Source: Flavobacteriales bacterium
Lineage (GTDB): Bacteria; Bacteroidota; Bacteroidia; Flavobacteriales; Weeksellaceae
DNA length: 64,000 bases
Assembly: GCA_020635515.1 (NCBI GenBank)
Contig: JACJZS010000002.1
Location: 558,001 to 622,000, forward strand
Direction: 5' to 3'
Shown here piece by piece: positions 41,851-51,308 of the stretch. A program made the translations under genes and the position numbers. The number at the start of each line of letters is the position of its first letter. Position 1 is the first letter of the stretch. The notes below the pieces were generated by a model. That model made no database searches, had not been told where the DNA came from, and saw nothing but the letters and a program-made list of their open reading frames with translations.

Positions 41851-42879
41851 CTATATGTAATTTACAACAGCTCTTGATTCTAATCCATTTAGCTTTGAGT
41901 TTGTAAACCCTTGCTCTGCCATCCATTTATCATTAAACACCTTTGTGATGTATCTTGAACCATGATCTGGAAATATAACAACAACTCTTGATTTATAATT
42001 TAATTCGTTTTTAATTTGCTTTAAAGCTTGAATAACAGCACCTGATGTATACCCTGCCATTATTCCCTCTTTAAGAGCAATCTCTCTTGTACAATAAGCA
42101 CTTTCTTCATCAGCAACCTTCACAAATCTATCTATAATTTTAAAGTCTAATGCTTCTGGTATAAGGTTTTTCCCTAATCCTTCTATCTGATATGGTTTTA
42201 TCTCATTCTTGTCAAACTCACCTGTTTCGTGGTATTTTTTTAAAACAGACCCAACAGCATCTACTCCAATCACTTTTATATTTGGATTCTTCTCTTTAAG
42301 GTATCTTGCAGACCCAGAGAGAGTTCCTCCAGTTCCACAGCAAGCAATTAAGTGAGTAATATCGCCTTGCATTTGCTCCCATATTTCAGGACCTGTAGTT
42401 AAATAGTGAGCTTCTATATTCAACTGATTAAAATACTGATTAATATATATCGAATTAGGAGTTTGCTTAGCTATTCTTTTCGCAACTTCATAGTAAGATC
42501 TAGGGTCATCAGTAGGAACATTAGCAGGACAAACGTATACTTCTGCTCCTAATGCTTTTAGGTATGCTATTTTTTCTGCCTTGGTCTTGTCCGAAACTGC
42601 CAGTATACATTTATATCCTTTAACAATACTTACCATTGCTAAAGAAAATCCAGTATTACCAGATGTTGTTTCAACAATAGTAGATCCTGATTTTAATAAA
42701 CCTTTCTTTTCAGCCGTTTCTATAATATGCAGAGCTATCCTATCTTTGGTTGAATGTCCCGGATTGTATGATTCAATTTTAGCATAAATTTCACCATCAA
42801 TATTTTCCGCAATTCTATTTAACCTTACAAGAGGTGTAGATCCTACTAGCTCAAGAATATTGTTATATGTTCCATTCAT
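41851..42879 (-). CDS. Cysteine-synthase-like PLP enzyme, probable cysteate synthase
   Basis: A 342-residue fold-type II PLP enzyme. The PLP lysine lies in YNPGHSTKDRIALHI (STKDR instead of the SVKDR usual in CysK), the substrate loop is ETTSGNTGFSLAMV and the phosphate loop ACCGTGGTLSGSARYL. It differs from CysK also by a longer C-terminus (DHGSRYITKVFNDKWMAEQGF), a form seen in cystathionine beta-synthase-like enzymes. Its neighbour is the alpha-oxoamine synthase above, which favours a role in making cysteate from an activated serine and sulfite. Plain cysteine synthase is the alternative. Confidence 0.82.
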   Translation of the reverse strand: MNGTYNNILELVGSTPLVRLNRIAENIDGEIYAKIESYNPGHSTKDRIALHIIETAEKKGLLKSGSTIVETTSGNTGFSLAMVSIVKGYKCILAVSDKTKAEKIAYLKALGAEVYVCPANVPTDDPRSYYEVAKRIAKQTPNSIYINQYFNQLNIEAHYLTTGPEIWEQMQGDITHLIACCGTGGTLSGSARYLKEKNPNIKVIGVDAVGSVLKKYHETGEFDKNEIKPYQIEGLGKNLIPEALDFKIIDRFVKVADEESAYCTREIALKEGIMAGYTSGAVIQALKQIKNELNYKSRVVVIFPDHGSRYITKVFNDKWMAEQGFTNSKLNGLESRAVVNYI

Positions 42880-42936
42880 TTCTGAATATACTTTATTTAA
42901 GTCGCAAAATTACAACTTTTTTTTTATTAATTATAA

Positions 42937-44091
42937 TTATTGGTTAATCTCATATATTTTGGCGAGTACTTTTCGCTCTATATCCGTCAGTATTTCTCCT
43001 CTTCTTTTCATCACTAAATCCGCTATTTCAAAGGCTTTATCGAGTCTAAACTTATCTGAACCTTTAGCTCCTCCCCAAGAAAAAGAGTTTACTAAATTAG
43101 GCGGAAATCCTGCGGTAAAAATATTAGCAAAAACACCTATCACAGTACCTGTATTTAACTGAGTATTTATTGCAGTTTTAGAGTGATCTCCCATTACAGT
43201 TCCACAAAATTGCAATCCAGAGTTTATAAATTTACGCTCCTTATAAGACCACATCTTTACATCGGCATAATTATTTTTCATGTTAGATGAATTGGAATCT
43301 GCACCAAAATTACACCACTGACCTATAACAGAATTGCCAATAAAACCATCATGACCTTTATTAGAGTATCCCCATATCACTGAATTATGGATTTCTCCTC
43401 CCACCTTAGAAAATAATCCTATGGTTGTTCCTCCATATATCCTACTCCCCATATTTATTGTAGCATTATCACCTAAGGAAATGGAACCTCGCAAATGCGA
43501 ACCTTCCTGAACTTGAGAATTCTTGCCTAAGTAAATAGAACCTTCTTTAGTATTAAATGTGCAAAATTCCGCCTGAACTCCCTCTTCAACAAAAATTCTA
43601 TTTTTATCTCCTATAACTCCATTTGTACTTGAAAGCTCACAACTCTTTCTTCCTTTTGTGATTAATTCAAAATCATACTCAATTGCCATAGAATTAATCC
43701 TAAATAAATCCCACGGATACTTTATTAATTCTATCTCACCTGTATACTCCAAAGACTTATACTCTTTCACATCAAAAATCTTTTCATTGGAATTACAAGC
43801 TAAAACTATGCCATCTTTTACCAAAGCTTCATCTTTCCCCAATTTACAGATAGATTTAATTAGTTCATCATTTGGAAAAACTGTAGAATTAATAAAAATA
43901 GAATTATTAGAATTCTTGATTGGATATTTTTCTTGTAAATAGTCTACTGTTTTATATGAAAAATCAGCTTTTAAAAGCGTAGACCACCGCTCAGCAAAAG
44001 TTAAAATCCCACATCTCAAATCCCCTACAGGTCTTGTAAAAGTAAGTGGCAAAAAATCCTCTCTAGAAAAATCAAATAGAACAATATCCAT
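42937..44091 (-). CDS. GlmU-family protein with left-handed beta-helix
   Basis: The frame is open from 44118, but ATG 44091 (MDIVLFDFSREDFLPLTFTR) is the family start; it gives 384 residues. The N-terminal third resembles a reduced sugar-nucleotidyltransferase domain, ending RPVGDLRCGILTFAERW. From about residue 160 hexapeptide repeats form a left-handed beta-helix: GSIYLGKNSQVQEGSHL, SISLGDNATINMG, IYGGTTIGLFSKV, then NFGADSNSSNMKNN. Such proteins in Bacteroidota are annotated as GlmU-like or glucose-1-phosphate thymidylyltransferase. The classic GxGTRxxP loop is absent, so nucleotidyl transfer is doubtful. Confidence 0.82.
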   Translation of the reverse strand: MDIVLFDFSREDFLPLTFTRPVGDLRCGILTFAERWSTLLKADFSYKTVDYLQEKYPIKNSNNSIFINSTVFPNDELIKSICKLGKDEALVKDGIVLACNSNEKIFDVKEYKSLEYTGEIELIKYPWDLFRINSMAIEYDFELITKGRKSCELSSTNGVIGDKNRIFVEEGVQAEFCTFNTKEGSIYLGKNSQVQEGSHLRGSISLGDNATINMGSRIYGGTTIGLFSKVGGEIHNSVIWGYSNKGHDGFIGNSVIGQWCNFGADSNSSNMKNNYADVKMWSYKERKFINSGLQFCGTVMGDHSKTAINTQLNTGTVIGVFANIFTAGFPPNLVNSFSWGGAKGSDKFRLDKAFEIADLVMKRRGEILTDIERKVLAKIYEINQ

Positions 44092-44101
44092 AATATGTAT
44101 T

Positions 44102-44133
44102 AAAAAAATATCCAACAAAAATTTGCTGGATAT
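44102..44133 (-). terminator. Terminator after rpmE2
   Basis: Arms ATATCCA (44108-44114) and TGGATAT (44127-44133) extended inward by further pairs; on the minus strand seven T follow (44102-44108). Confidence 0.8.
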
Positions 44134-44182
44134 CTATAATTAAACGAACTAATGTGAGTATAAACAATCCACAACAAAACAG

Positions 44183-44437
44183 TTACTTCTTAGAAAACTT
44201 TTTGTATTTAGACATAAATTTATCTACTCTACCTGCCGTATCTACCAATTTAACCTTACCTGTATAAAAAGGATGAGAAGTACTAGAGATTTCCATTTTA
44301 ATAAGCGGATACTCAACTCCTTCTACTTCTATAGTGTCTTTTGTGTTTGCTGTAGACTTACACAAAAAAAGATCACCATTACTCATATCCTTAAATGCTA
44401 CTAATCTATAATTTGATGGATGTATTTCTGCTTTCAT
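44183..44437 (-). CDS. rpmE2: 50S ribosomal protein L31 type B
   Basis: An 84-residue L31 protein: MKAEIHPSNYRLVAFKDMSNG at the start, then STSHPFYTGKVKLVDTAGRVDKF, the invariant HPFYTGK motif. The zinc-binding cysteine pairs of type A L31 are missing (one Cys at about residue 26), so this is type B, the zinc-independent form. It is the only L31 in the window, so whether it is the sole copy cannot be told. It has a terminator behind it. Confidence 0.95.
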   Translation of the reverse strand: MKAEIHPSNYRLVAFKDMSNGDLFLCKSTANTKDTIEVEGVEYPLIKMEISSTSHPFYTGKVKLVDTAGRVDKFMSKYKKFSKK

Positions 44438-44503
44438 TCTAAATAACTTTTGGTCGGCAAAGATATAAAAAATATCTAAATAATAAAATTTATTTCTTCA
44501 ATT

Positions 44504-44749
44504 TTATTCGTCAATATCTTCTTCTTCGTATTTTGCAATTTCGGCATCACAAAACTCATATGCTTGTTCTATTACGGCAGTCAATTCCTCTGCAATCTCC
44601 TCTTCATTTTCATTTTCCTCTATCTCATCTAACCATTCTACTTCTTCTTCCTCAACATTAAGTATAAATCTTGGATACTCAGTATGTACTATAAATAAAT
44701 CATCAGGAAATCCTGAATTGTCTGCCATTAAAAATTTAGGTAGTGTCAT
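44504..44749 (-). CDS. Small acidic DUF-type protein next to rpmE2
   Basis: An 81-residue protein: MTLPKFLMADNSGFPDDLFI, then VHTEYPRFILNVEEEEVEWL, then a strongly acidic tail of Glu and Asp (about residues 34-60 and 70-81). Small proteins of this build are conserved beside rpmE2 in Flavobacteriales. No known fold or function is assigned. A frame shared with the family, the conserved position and normal codon use make it a real gene. The acidic tail may bind basic partners such as ribosomal proteins, which is speculation. Confidence 0.75.
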   Translation of the reverse strand: MTLPKFLMADNSGFPDDLFIVHTEYPRFILNVEEEEVEWLDEIEENENEEEIAEELTAVIEQAYEFCDAEIAKYEEEDIDE

Positions 44750-44803
44750 AACTTTTTTTTACAAATTTAAACTATTATTTTGATTAACCTAGACTTTTTC
44801 AAT

Positions 44804-46186
44804 CTAAACTAAAGTTCTATTCCCAAAATAGTGGAGTCTTAGAAATATAAAAAACATACTAGAAAAAGCCAATAATGAGCTTCCTCCGTAGCTAAAGTAA
44901 GGTAGTGGAATACCTACCGTAGGAAAAAGACCTATAACCATTCCCACATTAATGATAAAATGCATAAAAAATATTGATGCCATACAATATCCTATCACTC
45001 GTATAAATGCCGATTCATGAGTTTCTGCTAAATAATAAATCCGCAGTATAAAGCACGCATAAAGAATTAACAACAGTGAGCTCCCAACAAATCCCCATTC
45101 CTCTCCAACGGTACAAAATATATAATCCGTTCTTTGTTCAGGTACAAATTTACCATCTGTAACAGTTCCTTTGTTATATCCTTTCCCCCAAAAACCACCA
45201 GAACCAATTGCTGTTTTTGCATACAACAAATTGTATCCCGCAGTATCTCTATACTTAGCTTCTCCTTCAAACAAAACATCTATTCTTTCTTTCTGATGTT
45301 TTGGTAATTTCTCAAAAACTGTCGGTGCAAAAATCACTAATGGAATTGTAACTAAAGCAATAAAGCCAAAAGCCATGTAGACTTGCTTCTTATTTTTTTC
45401 TTTAAAAAATATTAATACTAAAACACCTAATAACGAAATTACAAAATATGTTATCACTAACGAAAATGAGTGATTTTCCGAGCTAAATAGATAAATTATT
45501 CCCAGTAGTACTAAAAAACAAAGAATAAGATAAATGAATCTTACCTTCACATAAGAGTATAAATAATACAAATTTAATCCTGTTAGAAGAAGCGAAAGAA
45601 AAATCAACGCATTTACTGGTTCTTTAATTGATGTTAAAAATAATATTGCAAAATATCCTCCTATTAGGAATACAACTCCAGACATTCCCTCTCTAAAAAG
45701 AGCTATAAAGAAAGCAGTAAAAACCAAAATCGAACCTACGTCAGGTTGCAATAAAATTAAAATAATAGGAATTAAAATCACACCTAAAGCTCTCACTTTA
45801 TATTTAGTTTCATAAAAGTTAAATTTTGGAAGATTTACGATACTTGCAAGCATAAGAGTAGTTGCTATTTTTACAAATTCAACGGGTTGCAAACTAATCG
45901 GACCAAAAACAAACCACGCCTTGGCTCCATTTACCACCGAACCCAAAGGAAATAATAGAATCAACAACATTATACCGATTATGTAAAATACCACCGAAAA
46001 TGCCTCAAAAAAATGAGCTTGAATCATGAATATAACTATACCAATAAAAAGAGAAATCCCAAACCACATCAATTGTTTTGTCCCTGAAGTTTCCGAAACA
46101 CTATATATATTGAGTATCCCAAAAAGAACCAAACTCAAATACATGATTAATAAAGGAATATCTACTCCTTTGAGTGCTTTTTTCAT
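44804..46186 (-). CDS. rodA: Rod shape-determining protein RodA (SEDS glycosyltransferase)
   Basis: A 460-residue SEDS-family membrane protein polymerising glycan strands with PBP2. Landmarks are GAKAWFVFGPISLQPVEFVKIA (catalytic region), LQPDVGSILVF (the Asp of the DxGS motif), EQRTDYIFCTVGEEWGF and VGIPLPYFSYGGSSLL near the end. It is about 40-80 residues longer than many RodA proteins because of a longer central loop (about 200-290) with extra hydrophobic segments, common in Bacteroidota. It starts 1 base after the PBP2 stop and is the last gene of the mre operon. Confidence 0.96.
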   Translation of the reverse strand: MKKALKGVDIPLLIMYLSLVLFGILNIYSVSETSGTKQLMWFGISLFIGIVIFMIQAHFFEAFSVVFYIIGIMLLILLFPLGSVVNGAKAWFVFGPISLQPVEFVKIATTLMLASIVNLPKFNFYETKYKVRALGVILIPIILILLQPDVGSILVFTAFFIALFREGMSGVVFLIGGYFAILFLTSIKEPVNALIFLSLLLTGLNLYYLYSYVKVRFIYLILCFLVLLGIIYLFSSENHSFSLVITYFVISLLGVLVLIFFKEKNKKQVYMAFGFIALVTIPLVIFAPTVFEKLPKHQKERIDVLFEGEAKYRDTAGYNLLYAKTAIGSGGFWGKGYNKGTVTDGKFVPEQRTDYIFCTVGEEWGFVGSSLLLILYACFILRIYYLAETHESAFIRVIGYCMASIFFMHFIINVGMVIGLFPTVGIPLPYFSYGGSSLLAFSSMFFIFLRLHYFGNRTLV

Positions 46187-46187
46187 C

Positions 46188-48104
46188 TTAATTTTTGCGT
46201 TTATTATCTACTTTTAACGAATCTGCCTTTATGGTATCAGGAGCAACATACCACCCTTTTGCTTTCAGTTTATTAATGTAATTTTTTCTGTATTGCCCAT
46301 AAAGATTCATCTTTTTTAATCTTTCCACCAAATAAGTCCTTTCTATCTTGTTCAACAAGTACTTCTCTGCCAATAATGTTGCTATTGGTGCTGCACTAGT
46401 AGCTCCAAATCCTCCATTTTCTACAACTACCGCAATTGCTATTTTAGGATTTTCAACAGGTGCAAAAAGAACAAAGTTGGAATGATCCCTTGCTCCGTGC
46501 GGAACCTGAGAAGTACCTGTTTTTCCTGCCTGAGTAAAAGACTTTGTAAGAATTCCTCTTGCCGTACCATTCGTTACCACTTGTGACATACCTTGAATTA
46601 CTTTAGGAAAATACTTTTCATCTACCAATGTCTTTTTAGGTTTTGTGAAATTTGAATTTTCTATTGGCTTTCCATCTATTTCTTTTACAATATGTGGTGT
46701 ATAATAAAAACCTTTATTCGCAATTGCTGATACAAAATTTGCCATCTGTAAAGGTGTTGTTAATACTTCCCCTTGTCCGATTCCATTAGAAAATATAGAA
46801 TATGCATTCCAACCACCTTTAGAATACCACTGATTATAAAATTTAGAATCTGGAATATTTCCTTTATTCCCTACAGCTAAATCATTACCAAAGTAGCTAT
46901 TTAGTCCAAAACTAGAAATAAGCTTATTCCATTCATCTAAACCTTTTTCTACATTAGCAGAATCTTTTTCCAACATTCCTATGTACGACTTACAAAAATA
47001 AGAATTACACGAATTTTGAATTCCAGGAACCAAACGAATCATACCCGCATCATGACATTTCACAAACCTTCTTCCTATTCGCGAACCATGCCTACAAGCA
47101 TATGCTGTAGAATCCGTAATGACACCCAACTGCTGACCTACCAAACCATTAAGAAGTTTGAACGTAGAACCTGGAGGATATGCCGCTTGAACAGCTCTAT
47201 CATACATTGGTTTCCGCATAGAATCGTTAAGAAGTTGGTATAAATTATGTTGTTTATACTTTCCTGTTAATGCTTTTGGGTTTATAGTTGGTGCAGATGC
47301 CATGCAAAGAATCTCTCCTGTTTTAGGATCAATTGCTACCGCAGCTCCCCATTTCCCTTCTAATAATTCTTCTGCCAATGCTTGAAGTTCATAATCTATA
47401 GAAAGCATTAAATCTTTTCCACTCTGAGCATCTATATCATACTTTCCATCTTCATAAGACCCAATATTCTGTTGATGAATATCTTTTTTATAGTACTTAA
47501 CTCCTTTAACTCCTCGCAACTCCGCTTCATACGATTTTTCAACACCTGCCATTCCTGCTAAATCACCAGGTAAATAATACAACGAATCTCTTTTAATATA
47601 CGCATCATTCACCTCGTTTATATATCCCAAAACATTGCCTGCCGTTTCTACCAAATACGAACGTTCTGGTCTTCTTCCTAACGAAAAAGCTGGATATCTG
47701 TATAACTTCTCTTGAATACGAGCTACATCTTTTCTCTCTAAATTCTTTAAAAATACCTTAGGTATACTTTTTTGATACGAACGTTTCGAATTTAATGGCG
47801 TTATCTTCTCGATGAATTCCTGCTTTGTGATGTCTACTAACTTACAAAATTGAATCGTATCAAACGAATCATCCATCATCGACTGTGTATAATTCAATTC
47901 ATAAGTAAGCATATTTCCTACCAAAATACGCCCTTTCCTGTCCATGATTACACCACGTAATGGAATTTCATATTCTGGTTTTATAGATGTGTTCTCTCCA
48001 TTTAATCGATACCTTTCTGTGAATAATTGAATATATGAAATCCTGCCGATGTATATCGCTGTAACTGCCACTACACATATAAACAAAATTTTATAATGTT
48101 TCAT
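46188..48104 (-). CDS. mrdA: Penicillin-binding protein 2 (transpeptidase)
   Basis: A 638-residue class B PBP working with RodA in lateral cell-wall synthesis. One N-terminal membrane anchor (residues 5-22) is followed by the dimerisation domain (RGVIMDRKGRILVGNML). The transpeptidase motifs are YPPGSTFKLL (SxxK), NSCNSYF (SxN) and AGKTGTSQVP (KTG), all present. A segment FSNGIGQGEVLTTPLQMAN is typical of PBP2. It lies 9 bases behind mreD and 1 base ahead of rodA. Confidence 0.96.
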   Translation of the reverse strand: MKHYKILFICVVAVTAIYIGRISYIQLFTERYRLNGENTSIKPEYEIPLRGVIMDRKGRILVGNMLTYELNYTQSMMDDSFDTIQFCKLVDITKQEFIEKITPLNSKRSYQKSIPKVFLKNLERKDVARIQEKLYRYPAFSLGRRPERSYLVETAGNVLGYINEVNDAYIKRDSLYYLPGDLAGMAGVEKSYEAELRGVKGVKYYKKDIHQQNIGSYEDGKYDIDAQSGKDLMLSIDYELQALAEELLEGKWGAAVAIDPKTGEILCMASAPTINPKALTGKYKQHNLYQLLNDSMRKPMYDRAVQAAYPPGSTFKLLNGLVGQQLGVITDSTAYACRHGSRIGRRFVKCHDAGMIRLVPGIQNSCNSYFCKSYIGMLEKDSANVEKGLDEWNKLISSFGLNSYFGNDLAVGNKGNIPDSKFYNQWYSKGGWNAYSIFSNGIGQGEVLTTPLQMANFVSAIANKGFYYTPHIVKEIDGKPIENSNFTKPKKTLVDEKYFPKVIQGMSQVVTNGTARGILTKSFTQAGKTGTSQVPHGARDHSNFVLFAPVENPKIAIAVVVENGGFGATSAAPIATLLAEKYLLNKIERTYLVERLKKMNLYGQYRKNYINKLKAKGWYVAPDTIKADSLKVDNKRKN

Positions 48105-48113
48105 TTACTAATC

Positions 48114-48629
48114 TTACTTACTATAAAACAGAATTTTTACAACATAAATAGAAACGACACTAAAAAGCACAGTATACAACACTTGACTCAACTGATGAAC
48201 TATGTTTCCTAATTTAAAATTATCCATAAAAAAAATCAAACTAACGTGAACCGAAACCAGTATAAAAATAATTAGAAAACTTTCTAAGAAAGAAAAGGAA
48301 TCCTGAGTAGTTTCACTTTCAGAAAAATCAAACTGATTGGAATGTATCTTTCGAATAATCGAATTTCTAATAAACACCACAAATACCGTTGCAAATGCAT
48401 GGACTCCTCCTGTATCTGCAAATAAATCCATAATTAAACCCAAAACAAATCCTAAAAAAAGAAATAAATTTTTACTTGATTTAATAGGATAATAATAAAC
48501 CCAAAGCATATAAATCATCGGATAACACCCTTCATAAAAAGACAGCTGATTAAATACCAACACCTGAAGTGTAGCAATGAAAAATAACGAAAGAATATTT
48601 TTTAATAGTATATTATTTAACATAAACAA
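48114..48629 (-). CDS. mreD: Rod shape-determining protein MreD
   Basis: A 171-residue protein with five or six hydrophobic segments and little sequence conservation, as usual for MreD: ILSLFFIATLQVLVFNQLSF, LFLFLGFVLGLIMDLFADTGGVHA. The identification rests on size, topology and its place between mreC and pbp2. It overlaps mreC by 17 bases from ATG 48629; an ATG at 48623 is an equally possible start. Confidence 0.88.
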   Translation of the reverse strand: MFMLNNILLKNILSLFFIATLQVLVFNQLSFYEGCYPMIYMLWVYYYPIKSSKNLFLFLGFVLGLIMDLFADTGGVHAFATVFVVFIRNSIIRKIHSNQFDFSESETTQDSFSFLESFLIIFILVSVHVSLIFFMDNFKLGNIVHQLSQVLYTVLFSVVSIYVVKILFYSK

Positions 48630-49464
48630 CGGTATCTCTTTGACTAACTATACTATCCGATTTTAACTCTATATTCCTTTCTAATTTCCTTACTACATCT
48701 ACATTATCAAGAGCTATCATTTCTTGAAAAAGTTCTACAGAGATATCCCAGTTCCCTGAATTTCTTTTTATTCTTTTACCTGCAATTCTTCCTACAGGAA
48801 TTCCATCAGGAAAAATCATCGAATTTGCAGTTTCTACTGTATCTCCTACAGCTATTTCTGTATACTTGGGAATATCATATAAATGCATTAAACGAGTATC
48901 TTCCGCCTCCCAAACCAAAGACCCAAAATAATTTGTTCCTTTCAATCGAGAATTAATTATTATCTTGGTATTCAAAGCTGACATCACTTTTGAATGATTC
49001 TGAGCGACTTCATATATTTGCCCTGCAATTCCTTTTGACGTAATAACTCCCATATCTTCTTCTACGCCTTGCTCTCTACCTCTATTTATATAAAAGAAAT
49101 TATCTTTATGTATTATAGAATTTTGCGTTACTTTTGCTGTAATCAACTCGTACTTCTGAAAAGGTCTTAATGAATCATTTACTTTTTTCACCAATAAAGA
49201 ATCCTTTATTTTTATTCCGTATAGTTTAGCTCTAAGTCTACTGTTTTCTTCAAGTAATTCTTGATTCTTCTCTTTTAACTGAAAGTAGGCAACGAATTGC
49301 TTAATGTTTCCAGAATACCAACTATTAAAAGTGATTATATTTTGATTAAACACAAGGTTATGAAAATCACTCCTGTTGATTATTAATACAACACTAATAA
49401 TCTGTAATAACAGAAAAAATCCAAAGTTTTTAAATTTCCTAAAAAACTCAAAAATTAAATTCAC
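48613..49464 (-). CDS. mreC: Rod shape-determining protein MreC
   Basis: A 283-residue protein with one N-terminal membrane helix (about residues 14-30), a coiled-coil (FQLKEKNQELLEENSRLRAK) and the MreC beta-barrel pair: INRGREQGVEEDMGVITSKGIAGQI and LMHLYDIPKYTEIAVGDTVET. It bridges MreB with PBP2 and RodA in the periplasm. It starts 9 bases after mreB. Length is typical for Bacteroidota. Confidence 0.94.
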   Translation of the reverse strand: MNLIFEFFRKFKNFGFFLLLQIISVVLIINRSDFHNLVFNQNIITFNSWYSGNIKQFVAYFQLKEKNQELLEENSRLRAKLYGIKIKDSLLVKKVNDSLRPFQKYELITAKVTQNSIIHKDNFFYINRGREQGVEEDMGVITSKGIAGQIYEVAQNHSKVMSALNTKIIINSRLKGTNYFGSLVWEAEDTRLMHLYDIPKYTEIAVGDTVETANSMIFPDGIPVGRIAGKRIKRNSGNWDISVELFQEMIALDNVDVVRKLERNIELKSDSIVSQRDTVVYVK

Positions 49465-49473
49465 AGATAGTTA

Positions 49474-50499
49474 TTATTTTAGTAGCAATCTGTACTTATC
49501 CATGTTTTTAAGAGCTATTCCTGTTCCTTTTACTACAGCTCTAAGCGGATCATCTGCTAGAAATACTGGTAATCCTGTCTTTTTAGAAATTCTTTTATCT
49601 AATCCTCTAAGCATGGAACCTCCTCCTGCCATGTATATTCCTGTATTGTAAATATCTGCTGCAAGTTCTGGTGGCGTTTGAGATAAAGTTTCCATTACAG
49701 CATCTTCTATTCTAAGTATAGATTTATCTAATGCTTTAGCAATTTCTCTATACGTAACTGTAATTTCTTTAGGCTTCCCTGTAATCAAATCACGTCCTTG
49801 AACCGCCATATCTTCTACAGCTTCATCTAATTCTTCCACAGCCGAACCTACTTCTATTTTTACACGTTCTGCAGTACGCTCTCCTATATATAAATTATGA
49901 TGTGTTCGTAAATAATACGAAATATCATTAGTAAATACATCTCCTGCTATTTTCACTGATTTATCGCACACAATTCCTCCAAGTGCTATAATCGCAATTT
50001 CCGTGGTACCTCCACCTATATCTATAATCATATTTCCTTGAGGTTGCTGAACATCAATCCCTAAACCAATCGCGGCTGCCATAGGTTCATAAATCAAATG
50101 AATATCTTTCGCATTTACATGTTGTGCAGAATCTTTTACTGCTCGTTTTTCCACTTCTGTAATTCCACTTGGTATACAGATAACCATACGAAGAACAGGA
50201 GAAATAAATCCTCCACTAATCCCTGGAATTTTCTTTATAAATTCCTTTATCATATGTTCTGAAGCTTCAAAATCCGCAATTACTCCGTCTTTTAACGGAC
50301 GTACAGTCTTAATGTCATCATGCGTTTTACCTTGCATATGTTTAGCCTGCTCTCCTACTGCTATTGGCTTGCCGCTCTTTCTATCAAAAGCGACAATGGA
50401 AGGACTATCTACTACAATCTTCCCTTTATGTATAATTAATGTATTTGCCGTACCTAAATCAATTGCTATTTCTTGAGTAAAAAAATCAAACAATCCCAT
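49474..50499 (-). CDS. mreB: Rod shape-determining protein MreB (actin-like)
   Basis: A 341-residue actin-like protein guiding lateral wall synthesis. Nucleotide-site motifs are IDLGTANTLI at residue 13, EPMAAAIGLGIDV and MIIDIGGGTTEIAII, with IYMAGGGSMLRGLDKRI near the end. No insertions or losses are seen. It heads the operon mreB-mreC-mreD-pbp2-rodA and has a -7 element upstream at 50529. Confidence 0.98.
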   Translation of the reverse strand: MGLFDFFTQEIAIDLGTANTLIIHKGKIVVDSPSIVAFDRKSGKPIAVGEQAKHMQGKTHDDIKTVRPLKDGVIADFEASEHMIKEFIKKIPGISGGFISPVLRMVICIPSGITEVEKRAVKDSAQHVNAKDIHLIYEPMAAAIGLGIDVQQPQGNMIIDIGGGTTEIAIIALGGIVCDKSVKIAGDVFTNDISYYLRTHHNLYIGERTAERVKIEVGSAVEELDEAVEDMAVQGRDLITGKPKEITVTYREIAKALDKSILRIEDAVMETLSQTPPELAADIYNTGIYMAGGGSMLRGLDKRISKKTGLPVFLADDPLRAVVKGTGIALKNMDKYRLLLK

Positions 50500-50528
50500 A
50501 TTTTTATATATATAATATCTAGAAAAGG

Positions 50529-50536
50529 CAAAATTA
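50529..50536 (-). promoter_or_regulatory. -7 element of the mre operon
   Basis: TAATTTTG on the minus strand, matching TAnnTTTG, 29 bases before the mreB ATG. No clear TTG was found. Confidence 0.45.
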
Positions 50537-50588
50537 CTATTTTTTATTTAATATATTACACAGTACTTATAACAAAATTGTCAACAAT

Positions 50589-51266
50589 TTACAAAGCTAC
50601 CGCCATAGTAATTACAACCACTGAAACCTTACTATTTTTATGCAATTCACGAACGCAATTTACAATGGTAGATCCCGAAGTACTTACATCATCTATAAGT
50701 AGATAATTCCCTGGCGGAATCGACTCGTTCTTTTCAAAGACATTCCTTCTTCTTTTAAATCTGAGTAGTTTATTTTTAGTCGTTTGTGACTCTTGGTAAT
50801 GACTTACCTTTAATGCCTTATGAAAAATAGGAATTCCCAACTTTTGAGATAATGAAATACTCAACTCTTCTAATTGATTATATCCACGAATTTTCTTTTT
50901 CTTTTCATGAATTGGAACATATACAATTCCATGTAATGAATGTTTTTGTTGAAATAACTTTATAGGATTTTCAAACAATACAGACATTTCTTTCCCTATC
51001 AAAGAAAAATTCTGATACTTCAATCTGTAAATTATCGCTTTCGATGAAGTATTTTCATAATAATACATAAGTGAATATGCTGCAAGTATTGGCACATACG
51101 AATTTATTTTCTTATACAATTCATTTTCTCTATCTACACTCCAATGCGTAAATGGAATTTCAGAAATACACGAAACACACAAATTAGCTTCGTTATCAGA
51201 AAGTATTTTTGAACAACAGGCACAACGTTTAGGAAAGAAAAAATCCAAAAGAAAATTTATCTTCAA
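50589..51266 (-). CDS. comFC: ComF family phosphoribosyltransferase-like protein
   Basis: A 225-residue protein of the ComFC type. The N-terminus has a zinc-binding set CACCSKIL ... ANLCVSC, and the C-terminal half a PRPP-binding loop LLIDDVSTSGSTIVN with KKIRGYNQLEELSISLS ahead of it. ComFC is required for DNA uptake in naturally competent bacteria, probably in single-strand handling, and occurs in many non-competent ones too. The partial helix-hairpin-helix protein at the window start would be a second possible competence-type protein. It is divergent from queD, with only 42 bases between. Confidence 0.9.
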   Translation of the reverse strand: MKINFLLDFFFPKRCACCSKILSDNEANLCVSCISEIPFTHWSVDRENELYKKINSYVPILAAYSLMYYYENTSSKAIIYRLKYQNFSLIGKEMSVLFENPIKLFQQKHSLHGIVYVPIHEKKKKIRGYNQLEELSISLSQKLGIPIFHKALKVSHYQESQTTKNKLLRFKRRRNVFEKNESIPPGNYLLIDDVSTSGSTIVNCVRELHKNSKVSVVVITMAVAL

Positions 51267-51278
51267 AGCGAAAAAAAT

Positions 51279-51286
51279 TATATTTG
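51279..51286 (+). promoter_or_regulatory. -7 element of queD
   Basis: TATATTTG, 22 bases before the queD ATG, in the gap to the divergent comFC gene. Confidence 0.5.
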
Positions 51287-51308
51287 TGCTAAGTTAAATA
51301 AATTACCG

